Below are positions 25,048-41,624 of a stretch of DNA of 64,000 nt, in pieces. The position numbers and the translations under genes are program-made. Below the pieces are notes generated by a model. That model saw only the letters and a program-made list of their open reading frames with translations, made no database searches and had not been told where the DNA came from. Source of the DNA: Coriobacteriaceae bacterium AM113-163 (GTDB taxonomy: Bacteria > Actinomycetota > Coriobacteriia > Coriobacteriales > Coriobacteriaceae); contig JAQDWB010000001.1 in assembly GCA_027673765.1 (NCBI GenBank), positions 62,001 to 126,000 on the forward strand. The letters run 5' to 3'. Position 1 is the stretch's first letter, and the number at the start of each line of letters is the position of its first letter.

Positions 25048-25252
25048 CAACGGCAACCCTGGCTGCCCCAAAGTCGCCACAGGTCGCGCCGCCAAAGGCC
25101 AGGCGCAAGCTTTTCGTAGATTCCGCACGAGCCGAAGAGCACTTAATGTGCTCTTCGTGCGAGCCCAGGACCTGACCGAGCGAAAAGCTTGCGCCTGGCC
25201 TTTGGCGGCGCGACCGAGATGGTGGAATTGTGTGCAGCCAGGGTTGCCGTTG
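25048..25252. repeat. Long hairpin element A, upstream of rplJ
   Basis: The outer arms are 25048-25066 (CAACGGCAACCCTGGCTGC) and 25234-25252, a perfect 19-bp match. The inner arms, 25082-25116 and 25181-25215, are a perfect 35-bp match. The core at 25117-25180 contains ATTCCGCACG and GAAGAGCAC-TTAAT-GTGCTCTTC, related to the cores of elements at 38176 and 55440. The outer right arm overlaps the -35 box of the rplJ promoter. Similar elements precede the other two ribosomal operons. Nothing coding is seen in 24988-25290. Confidence 0.9.
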
Positions 25253-25278
25253 ACCGACGCCGGGGTCCCCGCCATAAT
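25250..25278 (+). promoter_or_regulatory. Putative rplJ promoter
   Basis: TTGACC at 25250-25255 and CATAAT at 25273-25278 are spaced 17 bp apart. The -35 box overlaps the end of the long hairpin element. The leader that would follow is about 210 nt and contains the L10 attenuator. Confidence 0.6.
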
Positions 25279-25289
25279 ACTTTCGGTTC

Positions 25290-25430
25290 ACGCACGAATC
25301 CGCTGCCAGAGACAGCCGGCGCAAACGGGCTTTGCCTGCGAGCTTAATGGGATATCCCGCCAGCCGAGGTGGTCGAGTAGATATGTCTTCTCGCCCCCGT
25401 CGCTCATGCAGCGCGGGGGCTTTCTTTTTG
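25290..25430 (+). ncRNA. Ribosomal protein L10 leader with terminator
   Basis: This is the mRNA leader of rplJ. It ends in a terminator-like hairpin, GCCCCCG (25393-25399) with CGGGGGC (25414-25420) and TTTCTTTTT after it, 70 nt before the rplJ start. L10(L12)4 is known to bind such leaders and repress rplJL. The upstream part (ACAGCCGGCGCAAACGGG, GCCTGCGAGCTTAATGGG) would form the L10-binding fold. The fold itself is not verified. Confidence 0.65.
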
Positions 25431-25494
25431 GACATGCCCCCGTCACGTCCTTGTGGCGGACCGTGCCCGGAAAGAATTCGAGGAGGTGTAATTC

Positions 25495-26016
25495 ATGCCC
25501 CAGCAGTACAAAATCGACAAGGTTGCAGAGATCGAGTCCCGTATCGCCGAGAACGCCGGTCTGTTCGTCGTCAACTACAACGGTCTGACGGTTAAGCAGG
25601 CTCAGGAGCTGCGTCATCAGCTTCGCGAGTGCGGCGCCGAGATGAAGGTCTACAAGAACAACCTGGTCAAGATCGCTCTCAAGAACCAGGAGCAGCCCGA
25701 GCTCGACGAGATCCTCGCCGGCCCCGTCGCTTATGTGTTCTACGAGACCGAGCCGGTCGAGGCCGCTAAGGCCCTCAAGGACTTCTCTGCTAAGTCCAAG
25801 GGCGTCCTTGAGATCAAGGGCGGTATCTCCGACGGCAAGGCCGTTTCCGCTGATGATGTTAAGGCTATCGCCGAGCTGCCCACCAAGGATCAGCTTCTCG
25901 GCCAGATCGCCGGTCTCATCTCCGGTTTCGCTCGCGACATCGCTGTCTGCGTCAACGGCGTTTCCTCTGGTCTCGCTCGTTCGATCCAGCAGGTCTCCGA
26001 GCAGAAGGCAGCCTAG
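25495..26016 (+). CDS. rplJ: 50S ribosomal protein L10
   Basis: 173 residues, normal for L10. The rRNA-binding N-terminal domain includes AENAGLFVVNYNGLTVKQAQ, LRHQLRECGAEMKVYKNNLVKIAL and LAGPVAYVFYE. The C-terminal helix that carries L7/L12 dimers is at the end (SRSIQQVSEQ-like). L10 anchors the stalk that recruits translation factors. Its start ATG 25495 follows GAGGAGG. rplL follows 102 bp downstream. rplJL are 24 kb from rplKA, whereas the four genes are usually contiguous. Confidence 0.97.
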   Translation: MPQQYKIDKVAEIESRIAENAGLFVVNYNGLTVKQAQELRHQLRECGAEMKVYKNNLVKIALKNQEQPELDEILAGPVAYVFYETEPVEAAKALKDFSAKSKGVLEIKGGISDGKAVSADDVKAIAELPTKDQLLGQIAGLISGFARDIAVCVNGVSSGLARSIQQVSEQKAA

Positions 26017-26118
26017 TCGCTGTTTTCACCCGCGGCGGCAACGCCGCACCCCAGGCGCATTCGCGCTGTGTTTTAACTGATCTCCGTGCACAGGCACGGA
26101 AACCGAAAGGACTTAGAA

Positions 26119-26496
26119 ATGGCTAAGCTTACCACCGATGAGATCATCGATGCTCTTAAGGAAATGACCCTTCTCGAGGCTTCCGAGCTCGTCAAGGCTA
26201 TCGAGGACACCTTCGGCGTTTCCGCCGCTGCTCCTGCCGCTGTTGTCGCCGCTCCTGCTGCTGGCGCTGCTGAGGCCGAGGAGAAGACCGAGTTTGACGT
26301 CGTGCTCGAGGGCTTCGGCGACAACAAGATTCAGGTCATCAAGGCCGTCCGTGAGCTCACCAACCTTGGCCTGAAGGAGGCCAAGGAGGTCGTCGAGGGC
26401 GCTCCCAAGGCTGTTCTCGAGGGTGCCAAGAAGGAGGACGCCGAGGCTGCCAAGGAGAAGCTCGAGGCTGCTGGCGCTGCTGTCACCCTCAAGTAA
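26119..26496 (+). CDS. rplL: 50S ribosomal protein L7/L12
   Basis: 125 residues. An N-terminal dimerisation helix region ([26 protein letters not shown]) is followed by an Ala-rich flexible hinge (about residues 36-58) and the factor-binding C-terminal domain ([21 protein letters not shown], then [14 protein letters not shown]). The stalk stimulates GTP hydrolysis by EF-G and EF-Tu. GAAAGGACTTAGAA precedes ATG 26119; an upstream ATG at 26086 is not conserved. Confidence 0.97.
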   Translation: MAKLTTDEIIDALKEMTLLEASELVKAIEDTFGVSAAAPAAVVAAPAAGAAEAEEKTEFDVVLEGFGDNKIQVIKAVRELTNLGLKEAKEVVEGAPKAVLEGAKKEDAEAAKEKLEAAGAAVTLK

Positions 26497-26524
26497 TCAG
26501 GCTTTCTCGCCAGATTTCTTTGCA

Positions 26525-26557
26525 GACGGGACTCGCTATGCGAGCCCCGTCTTTTTT
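26525..26557 (+). terminator. rplJL terminator
   Basis: GACGGGACTCGC pairs with GCGAGCCCCGTC across a TAT loop, followed by TTTTTT at 26552-26557. The next 250 bp up to galU hold no other gene; an A/T-richer tract around 26635-26700 may carry the galU promoter, but I cannot place it. Confidence 0.92.
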
Positions 26558-26808
26558 GTTTTGGCCTCTCATTCCCATTGCTCGGCACGCAGAACACCGT
26601 TGTCTTCGCCGTGCAATCCCGTTACTGCTGGGGCGTAAAATTGCACCATTCGAGCAATAATTTGCGTTGACCTGCTGAAGAATTGCGTTTGCCTTACGGC
26701 GACGTATGTCTTCGGCGGTAAGATACTTCGGTATCGCAATTTGGTCTGCGGCCGCCGTGCCGCACGCATAGGGCGCATTCTGCGCCTGCGAAAGGATCCT
26801 TGAATAAC

Positions 26809-27717
26809 ATGAAGGCAATCATCCCCGCCGCCGGTCTTGGCACGCGTTTTCTGCCTGGCACTAAGTGCACGCCCAAAGAGATGTTGCCGGTGCTCGACAA
26901 GCCGGTCATTCAGTATGTCGTTGAGGAGGCACTCGACCCCGAGGAGGTCGACGACGCCATCATCGTTACCTCTCCCGGTAAGCCCGAGCTGCTGAGCTAC
27001 TTCCAGCCCGATCGCTCGCTCGAGAACCTGCTGCGCGAGCGCGGCAAGAATGCCTATGCCGATGCCGTCGCCCATGCTGGCGGTATGCCGGTCGACTTCC
27101 GTTATCAGTACGAGCCCAAGGGCCTCGGCCATGCTATCCGCTCTGCCGCCGACGCCGTGGCAGGGGAGAACTTCCTGGTTCTTCTGGGCGACTACGTTGT
27201 GCCTAACCGCGACATCTGCGACAAGATGCTCGCCGTTTCCAAGGAGCACGGTGGCGCTTCGGTTATCGCCGTCGCTGCTTGCTCGCCCGAGGAAGTCAGC
27301 CGCTATGGCGTTATCGCCGGCGAGCGCGTCGGTTCGCTCGAGGGCGCCGAGGGCGTTGCCGATGCCGAGCCGGGTGCCGTGTGGCGCATCGGCGGCCTGG
27401 TGGAGAAGCCCGCTCCCGAGGCGGCTCCGTCCAACCTGTACATCGTCGGTCGCTACCTGCTGAGCCCGCTGGTCATGGACCTGCTGGCCGATCAGCAGGC
27501 CGGTAAGGGCGGCGAGATTCAGCTGACCGACGCCATGGCACGTTCGCTCGACCGCGAGGCCATGTACGCCGTCGTCATCGATCCGCTCTCGGGCTACGAC
27601 ACTGGTACCCCGTCTGGCTGGATGGCCACCAACGCCCTCATGGCCGCAAGCGACCCTCGCTTTGCCAGCGCCTTCTGGGACGCCATCGACGAGCGCGGCG
27701 GCTTGATGCGCAAGTAA
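26809..27717 (+). CDS. galU: UTP--glucose-1-phosphate uridylyltransferase
   Basis: 302 residues. The nucleotidyltransferase signature AIIPAAGLGTRFLPGTKCTPKEMLP starts at residue 3, followed by DKPVIQYVVEEAL, EPKGLGHAI and LLGDY (metal-binding Asp). It makes UDP-glucose for polysaccharides and glycolipids. Two starts are possible: TTG 26800, only 3 nt from AAAGGA, and ATG 26809, 12 nt from it. I choose the ATG because MKAIIPAAG is the usual family N-terminus. A strong terminator follows. Confidence 0.95.
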   Translation: MKAIIPAAGLGTRFLPGTKCTPKEMLPVLDKPVIQYVVEEALDPEEVDDAIIVTSPGKPELLSYFQPDRSLENLLRERGKNAYADAVAHAGGMPVDFRYQYEPKGLGHAIRSAADAVAGENFLVLLGDYVVPNRDICDKMLAVSKEHGGASVIAVAACSPEEVSRYGVIAGERVGSLEGAEGVADAEPGAVWRIGGLVEKPAPEAAPSNLYIVGRYLLSPLVMDLLADQQAGKGGEIQLTDAMARSLDREAMYAVVIDPLSGYDTGTPSGWMATNALMAASDPRFASAFWDAIDERGGLMRK

Positions 27718-27737
27718 GCCTTCGGGCATCGACATTT

Positions 27738-27770
27738 ACGGGCGCGGACTTCGGTTCGCGCCCGTTTTTT
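27738..27770 (+). terminator. galU terminator
   Basis: ACGGGCGCG (27738-27746) and CGCGCCCGT (27757-27765) form a 9-bp stem with loop GACTTCGGTT and a T run at 27765-27770. Confidence 0.92.
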
Positions 27771-27903
27771 ATAAGAGCTGCGATTGCCGGCTCTCTGTTC
27801 ACAGAAAATATATGAACAGATGTTCGATACACATATATCTACCTGCGTGTTTTCTGTCGAAAATCTTTGCTACTCCAAAAACTCAATCGCGTCAAGGCTT
27901 TTC

Positions 27904-27931
27904 TTGCCCAACGGTCGGTACCTGATAAACT
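27904..27931 (+). promoter_or_regulatory. Putative rpoBC promoter
   Basis: TTGCCC (27904-27909) and TAAACT (27926-27931) are 16 bp apart, leaving a leader of about 65 nt before the GTG start of rpoB. The AT-rich stretch upstream (27795-27870) includes TGTTCACAG and TGAACAGATGTTCG repeats of unknown meaning. Confidence 0.5.
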
Positions 27932-28004
27932 ATTAGGTTGCGATAACTGGCGAAGCTATGCCTCGCCAACCCACCGAGCATTTCCGTGAAGGAGGAAAAA
28001 CCTG

Positions 28005-31496
<3,492 letters not shown>

Positions 31497-31502
31497 TTGA
31501 CT

Positions 31503-35981
<4,479 letters not shown>

Positions 35982-36025
35982 CTAGTTCCGCCGTTCTAAC
36001 GAACGGCGGCAACCTCCGTCGCTGC

Positions 36026-36125
36026 GCGGCCCCCAGAGCTACAATCTGTCATTCAAAAGGCAGGGCATGACCAAAAGGTCAATGCCCTGCCTTTTTCATG
36101 CCACCTTGTACGCTCTGGGGGCCGC
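36026..36125 (+). terminator. rpoBC terminator inside a larger nested palindrome
   Basis: The inner terminator is 36056-36096: AAAGGCAGGGCATGACC pairs with GGTCAATGCCCTGCCTTT and runs into TTTTT. Around it, GCGGCCCCCAGAGC (36026-36039) pairs with GCTCTGGGGGCCGC (36112-36125). A further small hairpin, CCGCCGTTC-TAAC-GAACGGCGG, lies at 35988-36009. So the end of rpoBC is covered by three stems. Confidence 0.85.
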
Positions 36126-36172
36126 TCGCTTGCGTATGCTCAACCTGTTGCGTTCCGTTGATCCCTTGCCAA

Positions 36173-36203
36173 TAAGGGACAGGTTTATTTTGGTAGGTTT
36201 TTT
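36173..36203. repeat. Half of a GGGACAGG-family element (copy 7)
   Basis: AAGGGACAGGTTTATTTTGG followed by TAGGTTTTTT matches loop plus one arm of the elements at 9393 and 38111, in inverse orientation; the left arm is not recognisable. It lies just before the second ECF sigma module. Confidence 0.65.
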
Positions 36204-36215
36204 CCTGCTTGAATT

Positions 36216-36244
36216 TGAAACATTTCGTCCGGTCAGAGCGTATC
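36216..36244 (+). promoter_or_regulatory. Candidate ECF-type autoregulated promoter
   Basis: TGAAAC (36216-36221) and CGTATC (36239-36244) are 17 bp apart. The TGAAAC-spacer-CGT pattern is that of several characterised ECF sigma promoters. It lies 48 bp before the ECF gene, consistent with autoregulation. This is inference. Confidence 0.5.
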
Positions 36245-36292
36245 TATGGTGAGGGCCTCATCGAGAACTATTAACGTCACCGGGAGGTGATT

Positions 36293-36811
36293 ATGGAAGA
36301 ACAAGCATTTAGACAGGCGGTCGAAGACCACCGGGATGTCGTGTTTCGGATCGCGTTGACGTACCTGCGTGATCGCGCCGACGCCGACGATGTCGCTCAA
36401 GACGTCTTTCTGAAGTTACTCAAAAGCGATGCGCAATTTGAAAACTGGGAGCATCTTCGTCGATGGCTTATCCGGGTCACGATCAATGAATGTAAATCTC
36501 TCTTTCGAAAGCCGTGGAGGCGCGTGGAGGATATTGAGAATCTGGCCGATTCGCTTTCGACAGCGCAGGATGAGACCAAGGCCGTCCTGTCAGATGTCAT
36601 GCGGCTTCCGGAACGATTCCGTATCCCCATCGTGCTCTATTACTATCTGGGCTTCTCGACTTCAGAAATTGCCGAGTTACTGCATGTGCCAGCCGCGACC
36701 GTTCGAACGCGTTTAGCTCGCGGCAGATCGAAGCTCAAGTTCATCCTAGAGGAGGGCGACCGTGAAATCCAACCAGATCAAGCAGGCCTTCGAGTCCGTC
36801 CAAGCCGATAG
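36293..36811 (+). CDS. ECF-type RNA polymerase sigma factor (second)
   Basis: 172 residues. Region 2: FRQAVEDHRDVVFRIALTYL, then ADADDVAQDVFLKLL and RWLIRVTINECKSLFR. Region 4: LPERFRIPIVLYYYLGFSTSEIAELLHVPAATVRTRLARGRSKL. The base composition is lower in GC than its neighbours. GGGAGG lies 5 nt before ATG 36293; a GTG 6 nt upstream is inside that site. It overlaps the following DUF4179 gene by 50 nt. Compared with the first ECF factor (4819-5379) it shares architecture but not close sequence, so the two probably serve different signals. Confidence 0.93.
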   Translation: MEEQAFRQAVEDHRDVVFRIALTYLRDRADADDVAQDVFLKLLKSDAQFENWEHLRRWLIRVTINECKSLFRKPWRRVEDIENLADSLSTAQDETKAVLSDVMRLPERFRIPIVLYYYLGFSTSEIAELLHVPAATVRTRLARGRSKLKFILEEGDREIQPDQAGLRVRPSR

Positions 36812-37838
36812 CGATCTTGCTGACCGTGTTCTTTATGCCGCTGCTGGCGAGCCGCTTCGCCGAAAGGGTCACGCGAAGCCTCTGTATGTTGCCGTAATCG
36901 GATGTCTTGCCGGAGTGCTGGCGACCGGAGGGGTCGCCTACGCTGTTGTCAATTCCAGTTATTTTGCCTCTGCCTGGGGAAACCATGGCAACGGAGAGTC
37001 CATTACCTGGACTCAAGGTGGCTCGTCGGGGACTAAATATACCTACACCAGAGAGTTTGGTGATGGTATCGCGCCCCAAAGCTTGGAGGGTTCAGTACAG
37101 AAGGTCAATCTGTCCGTCGAGGGCAACGGCTATACACTCGACATTCATGATATGGCTATCGATAAAAACGGTTGCGGTGCCGTGACGTTTACGTTGTCCA
37201 ATCCAAATGGTGTTAACTACTACAAGCCGGCAGCAGAGACTGGCGAACTTGTTCTCTATGGTGAAGAAGAACAAGGCATCGGCACGCCCGACATGAAGTT
37301 CGGCGAGGAATGGGCTGACACACGCAGCACAATTGATAAGGACACATCAAGTGACACGGTCATTAATGGCACGATGTACTTTGCCGCTATGGATCGCGAG
37401 CGAGATTTTCAACATGCGGTCACCTGGAATATCCACTGGACCGAGGGTGAAGGTGAGAGTGCGAGGCAGTTTGAGGCGTCGACACCCGAGTTCAATATTG
37501 GAGCGTACATCGATACAAAGGAACTCCGCTCCGGTGACTCGCCTCTCGAGATCAGCCCGTTTTCCATCCAGACGCACATTGATGATTTGGGCTATGAAGC
37601 AGTTGATAATAAGCTGACCGTCAGCTACAAGGATGGATCGGAGCAGATTATCGAAGATGACGACGCAGGGGTGTTCAACTTATATTTTTCTTATGCGCGC
37701 AATAGCGGAGAGAACATTTGGGTGCCAACGAAGTTGATTGATGTCGACCAAGTGGTCTCGGTAATCCTCGAGGGCACGAGGTACACATCGACAGGAGAGA
37801 CTCAAACGGAAGAACCCTTTACCATCGTCTATTCGTAA
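36762..37838 (+). CDS. DUF4179-type membrane anti-sigma factor candidate (second)
   Basis: 358 residues. The N-terminal 45 residues are cytosolic (IKQAFESVQADSDLADRVLYAAAGE). A single span lies at about 48-70 (YVAVIGCLAGVLATGGVAYAVV), followed by a long extracytoplasmic part containing the DUF4179-like beta region (VNLSVEGNGYTLDIHDMAID and GAVTFTLSNPNGVNYY). The start is GTG 36762 behind GAGGAGGG, inside the end of the sigma gene, so translation is coupled. Likely role: it sequesters the ECF sigma at the membrane. Its composition is AT-richer than that of the flanking ribosomal genes, which fits acquisition from elsewhere. A strong terminator follows. Confidence 0.75.
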   Translation: MKSNQIKQAFESVQADSDLADRVLYAAAGEPLRRKGHAKPLYVAVIGCLAGVLATGGVAYAVVNSSYFASAWGNHGNGESITWTQGGSSGTKYTYTREFGDGIAPQSLEGSVQKVNLSVEGNGYTLDIHDMAIDKNGCGAVTFTLSNPNGVNYYKPAAETGELVLYGEEEQGIGTPDMKFGEEWADTRSTIDKDTSSDTVINGTMYFAAMDRERDFQHAVTWNIHWTEGEGESARQFEASTPEFNIGAYIDTKELRSGDSPLEISPFSIQTHIDDLGYEAVDNKLTVSYKDGSEQIIEDDDAGVFNLYFSYARNSGENIWVPTKLIDVDQVVSVILEGTRYTSTGETQTEEPFTIVYS

Positions 37839-37845
37839 GGCTTGA

Positions 37846-37879
37846 GGCCGCTTCCCACTAGGGGAAGCGGCCTTTTTTG
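37846..37879 (+). terminator. Terminator of the second ECF/DUF4179 operon
   Basis: GGCCGCTTCCC (37846-37856) pairs with GGGAAGCGGCC (37862-37872), followed by TTTTTT. Confidence 0.93.
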
Positions 37880-37919
37880 CGTTATATGGACGGTTATTTT
37901 GAGCGATATTCGCCTGAAT

Positions 37920-38048
37920 TTCGGAAGTATGCGGCAAAATCTCGATGGTTCGACCACACCGCAAATGCTCAAGCGCTCTACCTGCGGGTTTATTATCGAA
38001 AAACCCCGGTGTGCTCGGCAGGTCCAGAATTTGTCGCATACTTCCGAA
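37920..38048. repeat. Imperfect long hairpin D
   Basis: TTTCGGAAGTATGCGGCAAA (from 37920) pairs with TTTGTCGCATACTTCCGAAA (ending 38049) with one mismatch, then more loosely inward; CCACACCG and CGGTGTG at the inner end also pair. The central loop is about 30 nt. No coding sequence is convincing here. It is the first of three palindromic elements between 37.9 and 38.3 kb. Confidence 0.75.
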
Positions 38049-38110
38049 AACGCCGCCGATTTCCCTATGACAGATGAGGGCGGACCACCGCTGGAGCGCG
38101 ACGTTTCCCC

Positions 38111-38152
38111 AGATAAAACCGACCAAAATAAACCTGTCCCTTTTTGGCAGGT
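38111..38152. repeat. GGGACAGG-loop hairpin element (copy 8)
   Basis: AAAACCGACCAAAAT and TTTTTGGCAGGT pair around AAACCTGTCCC. Loop orientation is opposite to copy 7 on the other side of the ECF module. Confidence 0.75.
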
Positions 38153-38175
38153 AACGTTGCCCCGACGAGCACGTC

Positions 38176-38313
38176 GGATCCCCGGCCCGGGCGGCGCAGG
38201 GTTAAGTTTGTCGCGAGTTCCGCACGCAAAGGAAAGCACTTAATGTGCTTTCCGTCTTGCGCAGGACTGTAGAGCAGCAAACTTAAAACCTGGGCCGCCC
38301 GGTCCGGGGATCC
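38176..38313. repeat. Long hairpin element B, upstream of rpsL
   Basis: The left arm at 38176-38210 (GGATCCCCGGCCCGGGCGGC, then GCAGGGTTAAGTTTG) pairs with 38278-38313 with only a few mismatches. The core at 38211-38277 reads TCGCGAGTTCCGCACGCAAA, then GGAAAGCAC-TTAAT-GTGCTTTCC, then GTCTTGCGCAGGACTGTAG. This core is almost identical to that of element C at 55481-55549, but the outer arms are unrelated. It ends 85 bp before the -35 box of the str operon. Confidence 0.92.
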
Positions 38314-38397
38314 TCCCAAGCGCACAGGAGGGGATTCCTTTTGTGTAGGCTTTGCGGAAATATGCCAATTTTGGGATACGCCCGGCGGCGTGGCCTG

Positions 38398-38426
38398 TTG
38401 ACGGCACAGCTAACGCCACGTATCCT
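38398..38426 (+). promoter_or_regulatory. Putative str operon promoter
   Basis: TTGACG (38398-38403) and TATCCT (38421-38426) have the ideal 17-bp spacing. They lie about 95 bp before rpsL. The motif GGATACGCCCGG at 38383 just upstream is shared with the rplC and rplB leaders. Confidence 0.65.
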
Positions 38427-38519
38427 ATCGAACTGCGTGTTTCGTAGGGGGATGCTGACCCCTCGATTCAAGCCGTTGCACTTTACAGAAAGCTGGAATC
38501 ATTCGAGAAGGAGTACGCT

Positions 38520-38897
38520 TTGCCTACTATTAACCAGCTGGTTCGCCAGGGCCGTCGTTCCGTGCCCAAGAAGTCCAAGAACGCTGCTCTGCAGCACAAC
38601 TCCCAGAAGCGCGGCGTGTGCACCCGCGTCTTCACCACGAGCCCCAAGAAGCCGAACTCGGCTCTTCGTAAGGTTGCCCGTGTTCGCCTTGTCAACGGCA
38701 TCGAAGTTACTGCTTACATCCCGGGTGAGGGCCACAACCTGCAGGAGCACTCCATCGTGCTCGTCCGCGGCGGTCGTGTCCGTGACCTCCCTGGTGTCCG
38801 TTATCACGTCATCCGTGGCGCCTACGACGCTGCTCCGGTCCAGAACCGTATGCAGGCCCGTTCCAAGTACGGTGCTAAGCGCCCCAAGGCTAAATAA
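38520..38897 (+). CDS. rpsL: 30S ribosomal protein S12
   Basis: 125 residues, TTG start behind GAGAAGGAG. Family segments: [40 protein letters not shown] and [21 protein letters not shown]12 lies at the decoding centre and controls accuracy. Lys43 (TTSPKKPNS) is present, but codon 88 (38781-38783) is CGT, giving Arg where E. coli and Mycobacterium tuberculosis have Lys; Lys88Arg is a known streptomycin-resistance change in those species. It is the first gene of rpsL-rpsG-fusA-rpsJ. Confidence 0.98.
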   Translation: MPTINQLVRQGRRSVPKKSKNAALQHNSQKRGVCTRVFTTSPKKPNSALRKVARVRLVNGIEVTAYIPGEGHNLQEHSIVLVRGGRVRDLPGVRYHVIRGAYDAAPVQNRMQARSKYGAKRPKAK

Positions 38898-38971
38898 GCC
38901 AGATAACGTTTTGATACTTTCGCCGTGTGCCGTCTTGAGCGCCGCACGGTAGACACTTAAGGAGATTTCAC

Positions 38972-39445
38972 ATGCCGCGTCGTGCAGCAGCTAATCGTCG
39001 TGAGGTTCAGCCTGACGCCGTTTACAACAACCGCCTGGTGACTCAGCTCATCAACAAGGTCCTTCTTGACGGCAAGAAGGCCACCGCTGAGCGCATCGTT
39101 TACACCGCTTTCGAGATCGTTGCCGAGAAGTCTGAGGGTGGCGACGCTCTCGCTACCTTCAAGAAGGCTATGGACAACGTCAAGCCCACGCTCGAGGTTA
39201 AGCCCAAGCGTGTCGGCGGCGCTACCTATCAGGTCCCGATGGAGGTCAACTCCCGTCGTTCCACCGCTCTGGGTATCCGCTGGATCGTCAACTTCTCCCG
39301 CGCTCGCAAGGAGAAGACCATGGCCGAGCGTCTCGCCAACGAGATCCTCGACGCCTCCAACGGCCTGGGCGCTTCCGTCAAGAAGCGTGAGGACGTCTTC
39401 AAGATGGCCGAGGCCAACCGCGCGTTCTCTCACTATCGTTGGTAA
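38972..39445 (+). CDS. rpsG: 30S ribosomal protein S7
   Basis: 157 residues, normal. It has [20 protein letters not shown] at the N-terminus, [35 protein letters not shown] and the C-terminal [12 protein letters not shown]7 nucleates assembly of the 30S head and contacts E-site tRNA. AAGGAG precedes the ATG at 38972; fusA follows after 19 bp. Confidence 0.98.
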   Translation: MPRRAAANRREVQPDAVYNNRLVTQLINKVLLDGKKATAERIVYTAFEIVAEKSEGGDALATFKKAMDNVKPTLEVKPKRVGGATYQVPMEVNSRRSTALGIRWIVNFSRARKEKTMAERLANEILDASNGLGASVKKREDVFKMAEANRAFSHYRW

Positions 39446-39464
39446 GTTAAGGTAAGGAACTAAC

Positions 39465-41564
39465 ATGGCTAAGCCTAAGTACAAGCTTTCCGATACCCGT
39501 AACATCGGCATCATGGCCCACATCGATGCCGGTAAGACCACCACGACCGAGCGTATTCTTTACTACACCGGTAAGACCCACAAGATCGGTGAGGTCCATG
39601 AGGGCGCTGCCACCATGGACTGGATGGTTCAGGAGCAGGAGCGCGGCGTAACCATTACCTCCGCTGCTACCACCTGCTTCTGGAACAAGGACGGCAAGGA
39701 CTACCGCATCCAGATCATCGACACCCCGGGCCACGTTGACTTCACCGCCGAGGTCGAGCGCTGCCTGCGCGTCCTCGATGGCGCTGTCGCCGTCTTCGAC
39801 GCCGTTGCCGGCGTTCAGCCCCAGTCTGAGACCGTTTGGCGTCAGGCTTCTACCTTCAACGTTCCCCGCATCGCCTTCATCAACAAGTATGACCGCGTGG
39901 GCGCTGACTTCTTCAACGCTATCGAGACCATGAAGGATCGTCTCGACGCTAACGCCGTGGCCGCTCAGGTCCCGATGGGCGCCGAGGACAACTTCTGGGG
40001 CGTCATCGACCTGGTCACCATGACTGCATGGGACTTCAAGGCCGACGAGAAGGGCATGACCTACCCCGAGCCGATGGACGAGATCCCGGCTGAGTTTGCC
40101 GACATCGCTGCCACCAAGCGCGAGGAGCTCCTCGACGCTGCTGCCAGCTTTGACGACGAGCTCATGGAGAAGATCCTCATGGAGGAGGACTTCACCGTCG
40201 AGGAGCTCAAGGCTGCTCTGCGTAAGGGCGTTCTGGCCAACGAGCTCAACCTCGTCTTCGTGGGCTCCGCCTACAAGAACAAGGGCGTCCAGGAGCTGCT
40301 CGACGCTGTCGTCGACTACCTGCCCAGCCCGCTCGACGTTGAGGCCGTCACCGGTACCGATCCGGACACCGGCGAGGAGATCCAGCGTCATCCTTCCTTC
40401 GACGAGCCCTTCTCCGGCCTGGTCTTCAAGATCATGACCGACCCGTTCGTCGGTAAGCTCACCTACGTCCGCGTTTACTCCGGCCGCGCCGAGTCCGGCT
40501 CCTACGTTGTCAACGCTTCCAACGGTCAGCGCGAGCGCCTCGGCCGCATCCTCGAGATGAACGCCGCCGAGCGTATCGACCGTGACGACGCTGCCGCCGG
40601 CGACATCGTCGCTTGCGTCGGATTCAAGAACTCCACCACCGGTGACACCCTGTGCGCCGAGGGCAAGGAGATCGTCCTCGAGAAGATCGAGTTCGCTAAG
40701 CCCGTTATCGACGTTGCCATCGAGCCCAAGACCAAGGCCGAGCAGGACAAGATGTCCCTGGCTCTGACCAAGCTCGCCGAGGAGGACCCGACCTTCCAGG
40801 TGTCCACCAACCACGAGACCGGCCAGACCATCATCGCCGGCATGGGCGAGCTGCACCTCGAGATCATCGTCGACCGTCTGCTCCGCGAGTTCAAGGTTGA
40901 CGCTAACGTTGGTAAGCCCCAGGTTGCCTACCGCGAGACCGCTGGTCACGACGTCGAGAAGGCTGAGGGCAAGTTCGTCCGTCAGTCCGGTGGTCGCGGT
41001 CAGTACGGCCACGCCGTCATCAAGCTCGAGAAGATGGAGGAGGGCTTCGGCTACGAGTTCGTCAACGCTATCGTCGGCGGCGTCGTGCCCAAGGAGTACA
41101 TCCCGTCAATCGACAAGGGCATCCAGGAGGCCCTGAACACCGGTGTTATCGCCGGCTTCCCGGTCCTCGACGTTAAGGTCACCCTGTTCGACGGTTCTTA
41201 CCACGAGGTCGACTCCTCCGAGGCCGCCTTTAAGATCGCCGGTTCCATGGCTATCAAGGACGCCCTCAAGAAGTCCGACCCGCAGCTGCTCGAGCCGATC
41301 ATGGCTGTCGAGGTCGAGACCCCCGAGCAGTACATGGGCGACGTTATGGGCAACCTCTCCGGTCGCCGCGGCAAGATCGAGGGCATGGAGGATCGCAAGA
41401 ACAGCAAGCTCATCCGCGCCAAGGTGCCGCTGGGCGAGATGTTCGGTTACGCTACCGACCTTCGCTCCCAGACCCAGGGCCGTGCATCCTACACGATGCA
41501 GTTCGACTCTTATGAGCCCGCGCCCAAGTCCATCGTGGACGAGGTCATGAGCAAGAACGCCTAA
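39465..41564 (+). CDS. fusA: Elongation factor G
   Basis: 699 residues. The GTPase domain has G1 [14 protein letters not shown], the G2 region with [13 protein letters not shown]3 DTPGHVDF and G4 NKYD where NKMD is the usual form. Domains II-V follow, including [17 protein letters not shown] in domain IV. It drives translocation of tRNA-mRNA. The G4 Tyr for Met change is in a variable position and should not matter. tuf, which often follows fusA, is missing here; rpsJ comes next after 60 bp. Confidence 0.98.
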   Translation: MAKPKYKLSDTRNIGIMAHIDAGKTTTTERILYYTGKTHKIGEVHEGAATMDWMVQEQERGVTITSAATTCFWNKDGKDYRIQIIDTPGHVDFTAEVERCLRVLDGAVAVFDAVAGVQPQSETVWRQASTFNVPRIAFINKYDRVGADFFNAIETMKDRLDANAVAAQVPMGAEDNFWGVIDLVTMTAWDFKADEKGMTYPEPMDEIPAEFADIAATKREELLDAAASFDDELMEKILMEEDFTVEELKAALRKGVLANELNLVFVGSAYKNKGVQELLDAVVDYLPSPLDVEAVTGTDPDTGEEIQRHPSFDEPFSGLVFKIMTDPFVGKLTYVRVYSGRAESGSYVVNASNGQRERLGRILEMNAAERIDRDDAAAGDIVACVGFKNSTTGDTLCAEGKEIVLEKIEFAKPVIDVAIEPKTKAEQDKMSLALTKLAEEDPTFQVSTNHETGQTIIAGMGELHLEIIVDRLLREFKVDANVGKPQVAYRETAGHDVEKAEGKFVRQSGGRGQYGHAVIKLEKMEEGFGYEFVNAIVGGVVPKEYIPSIDKGIQEALNTGVIAGFPVLDVKVTLFDGSYHEVDSSEAAFKIAGSMAIKDALKKSDPQLLEPIMAVEVETPEQYMGDVMGNLSGRRGKIEGMEDRKNSKLIRAKVPLGEMFGYATDLRSQTQGRASYTMQFDSYEPAPKSIVDEVMSKNA

Positions 41565-41624
41565 GTTCGAGCTCCCTGTTACGTAATCCGCGAGAGCATC
41601 TCTCGCACTCTTTGGAGGTTTAAG

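Noticed and set aside
25048..25252. Giant hairpin as an insertion sequence or MITE
   Set aside because: No target duplication or common terminal inverted repeat is visible: the arms differ completely between the three copies, and only the core is shared.
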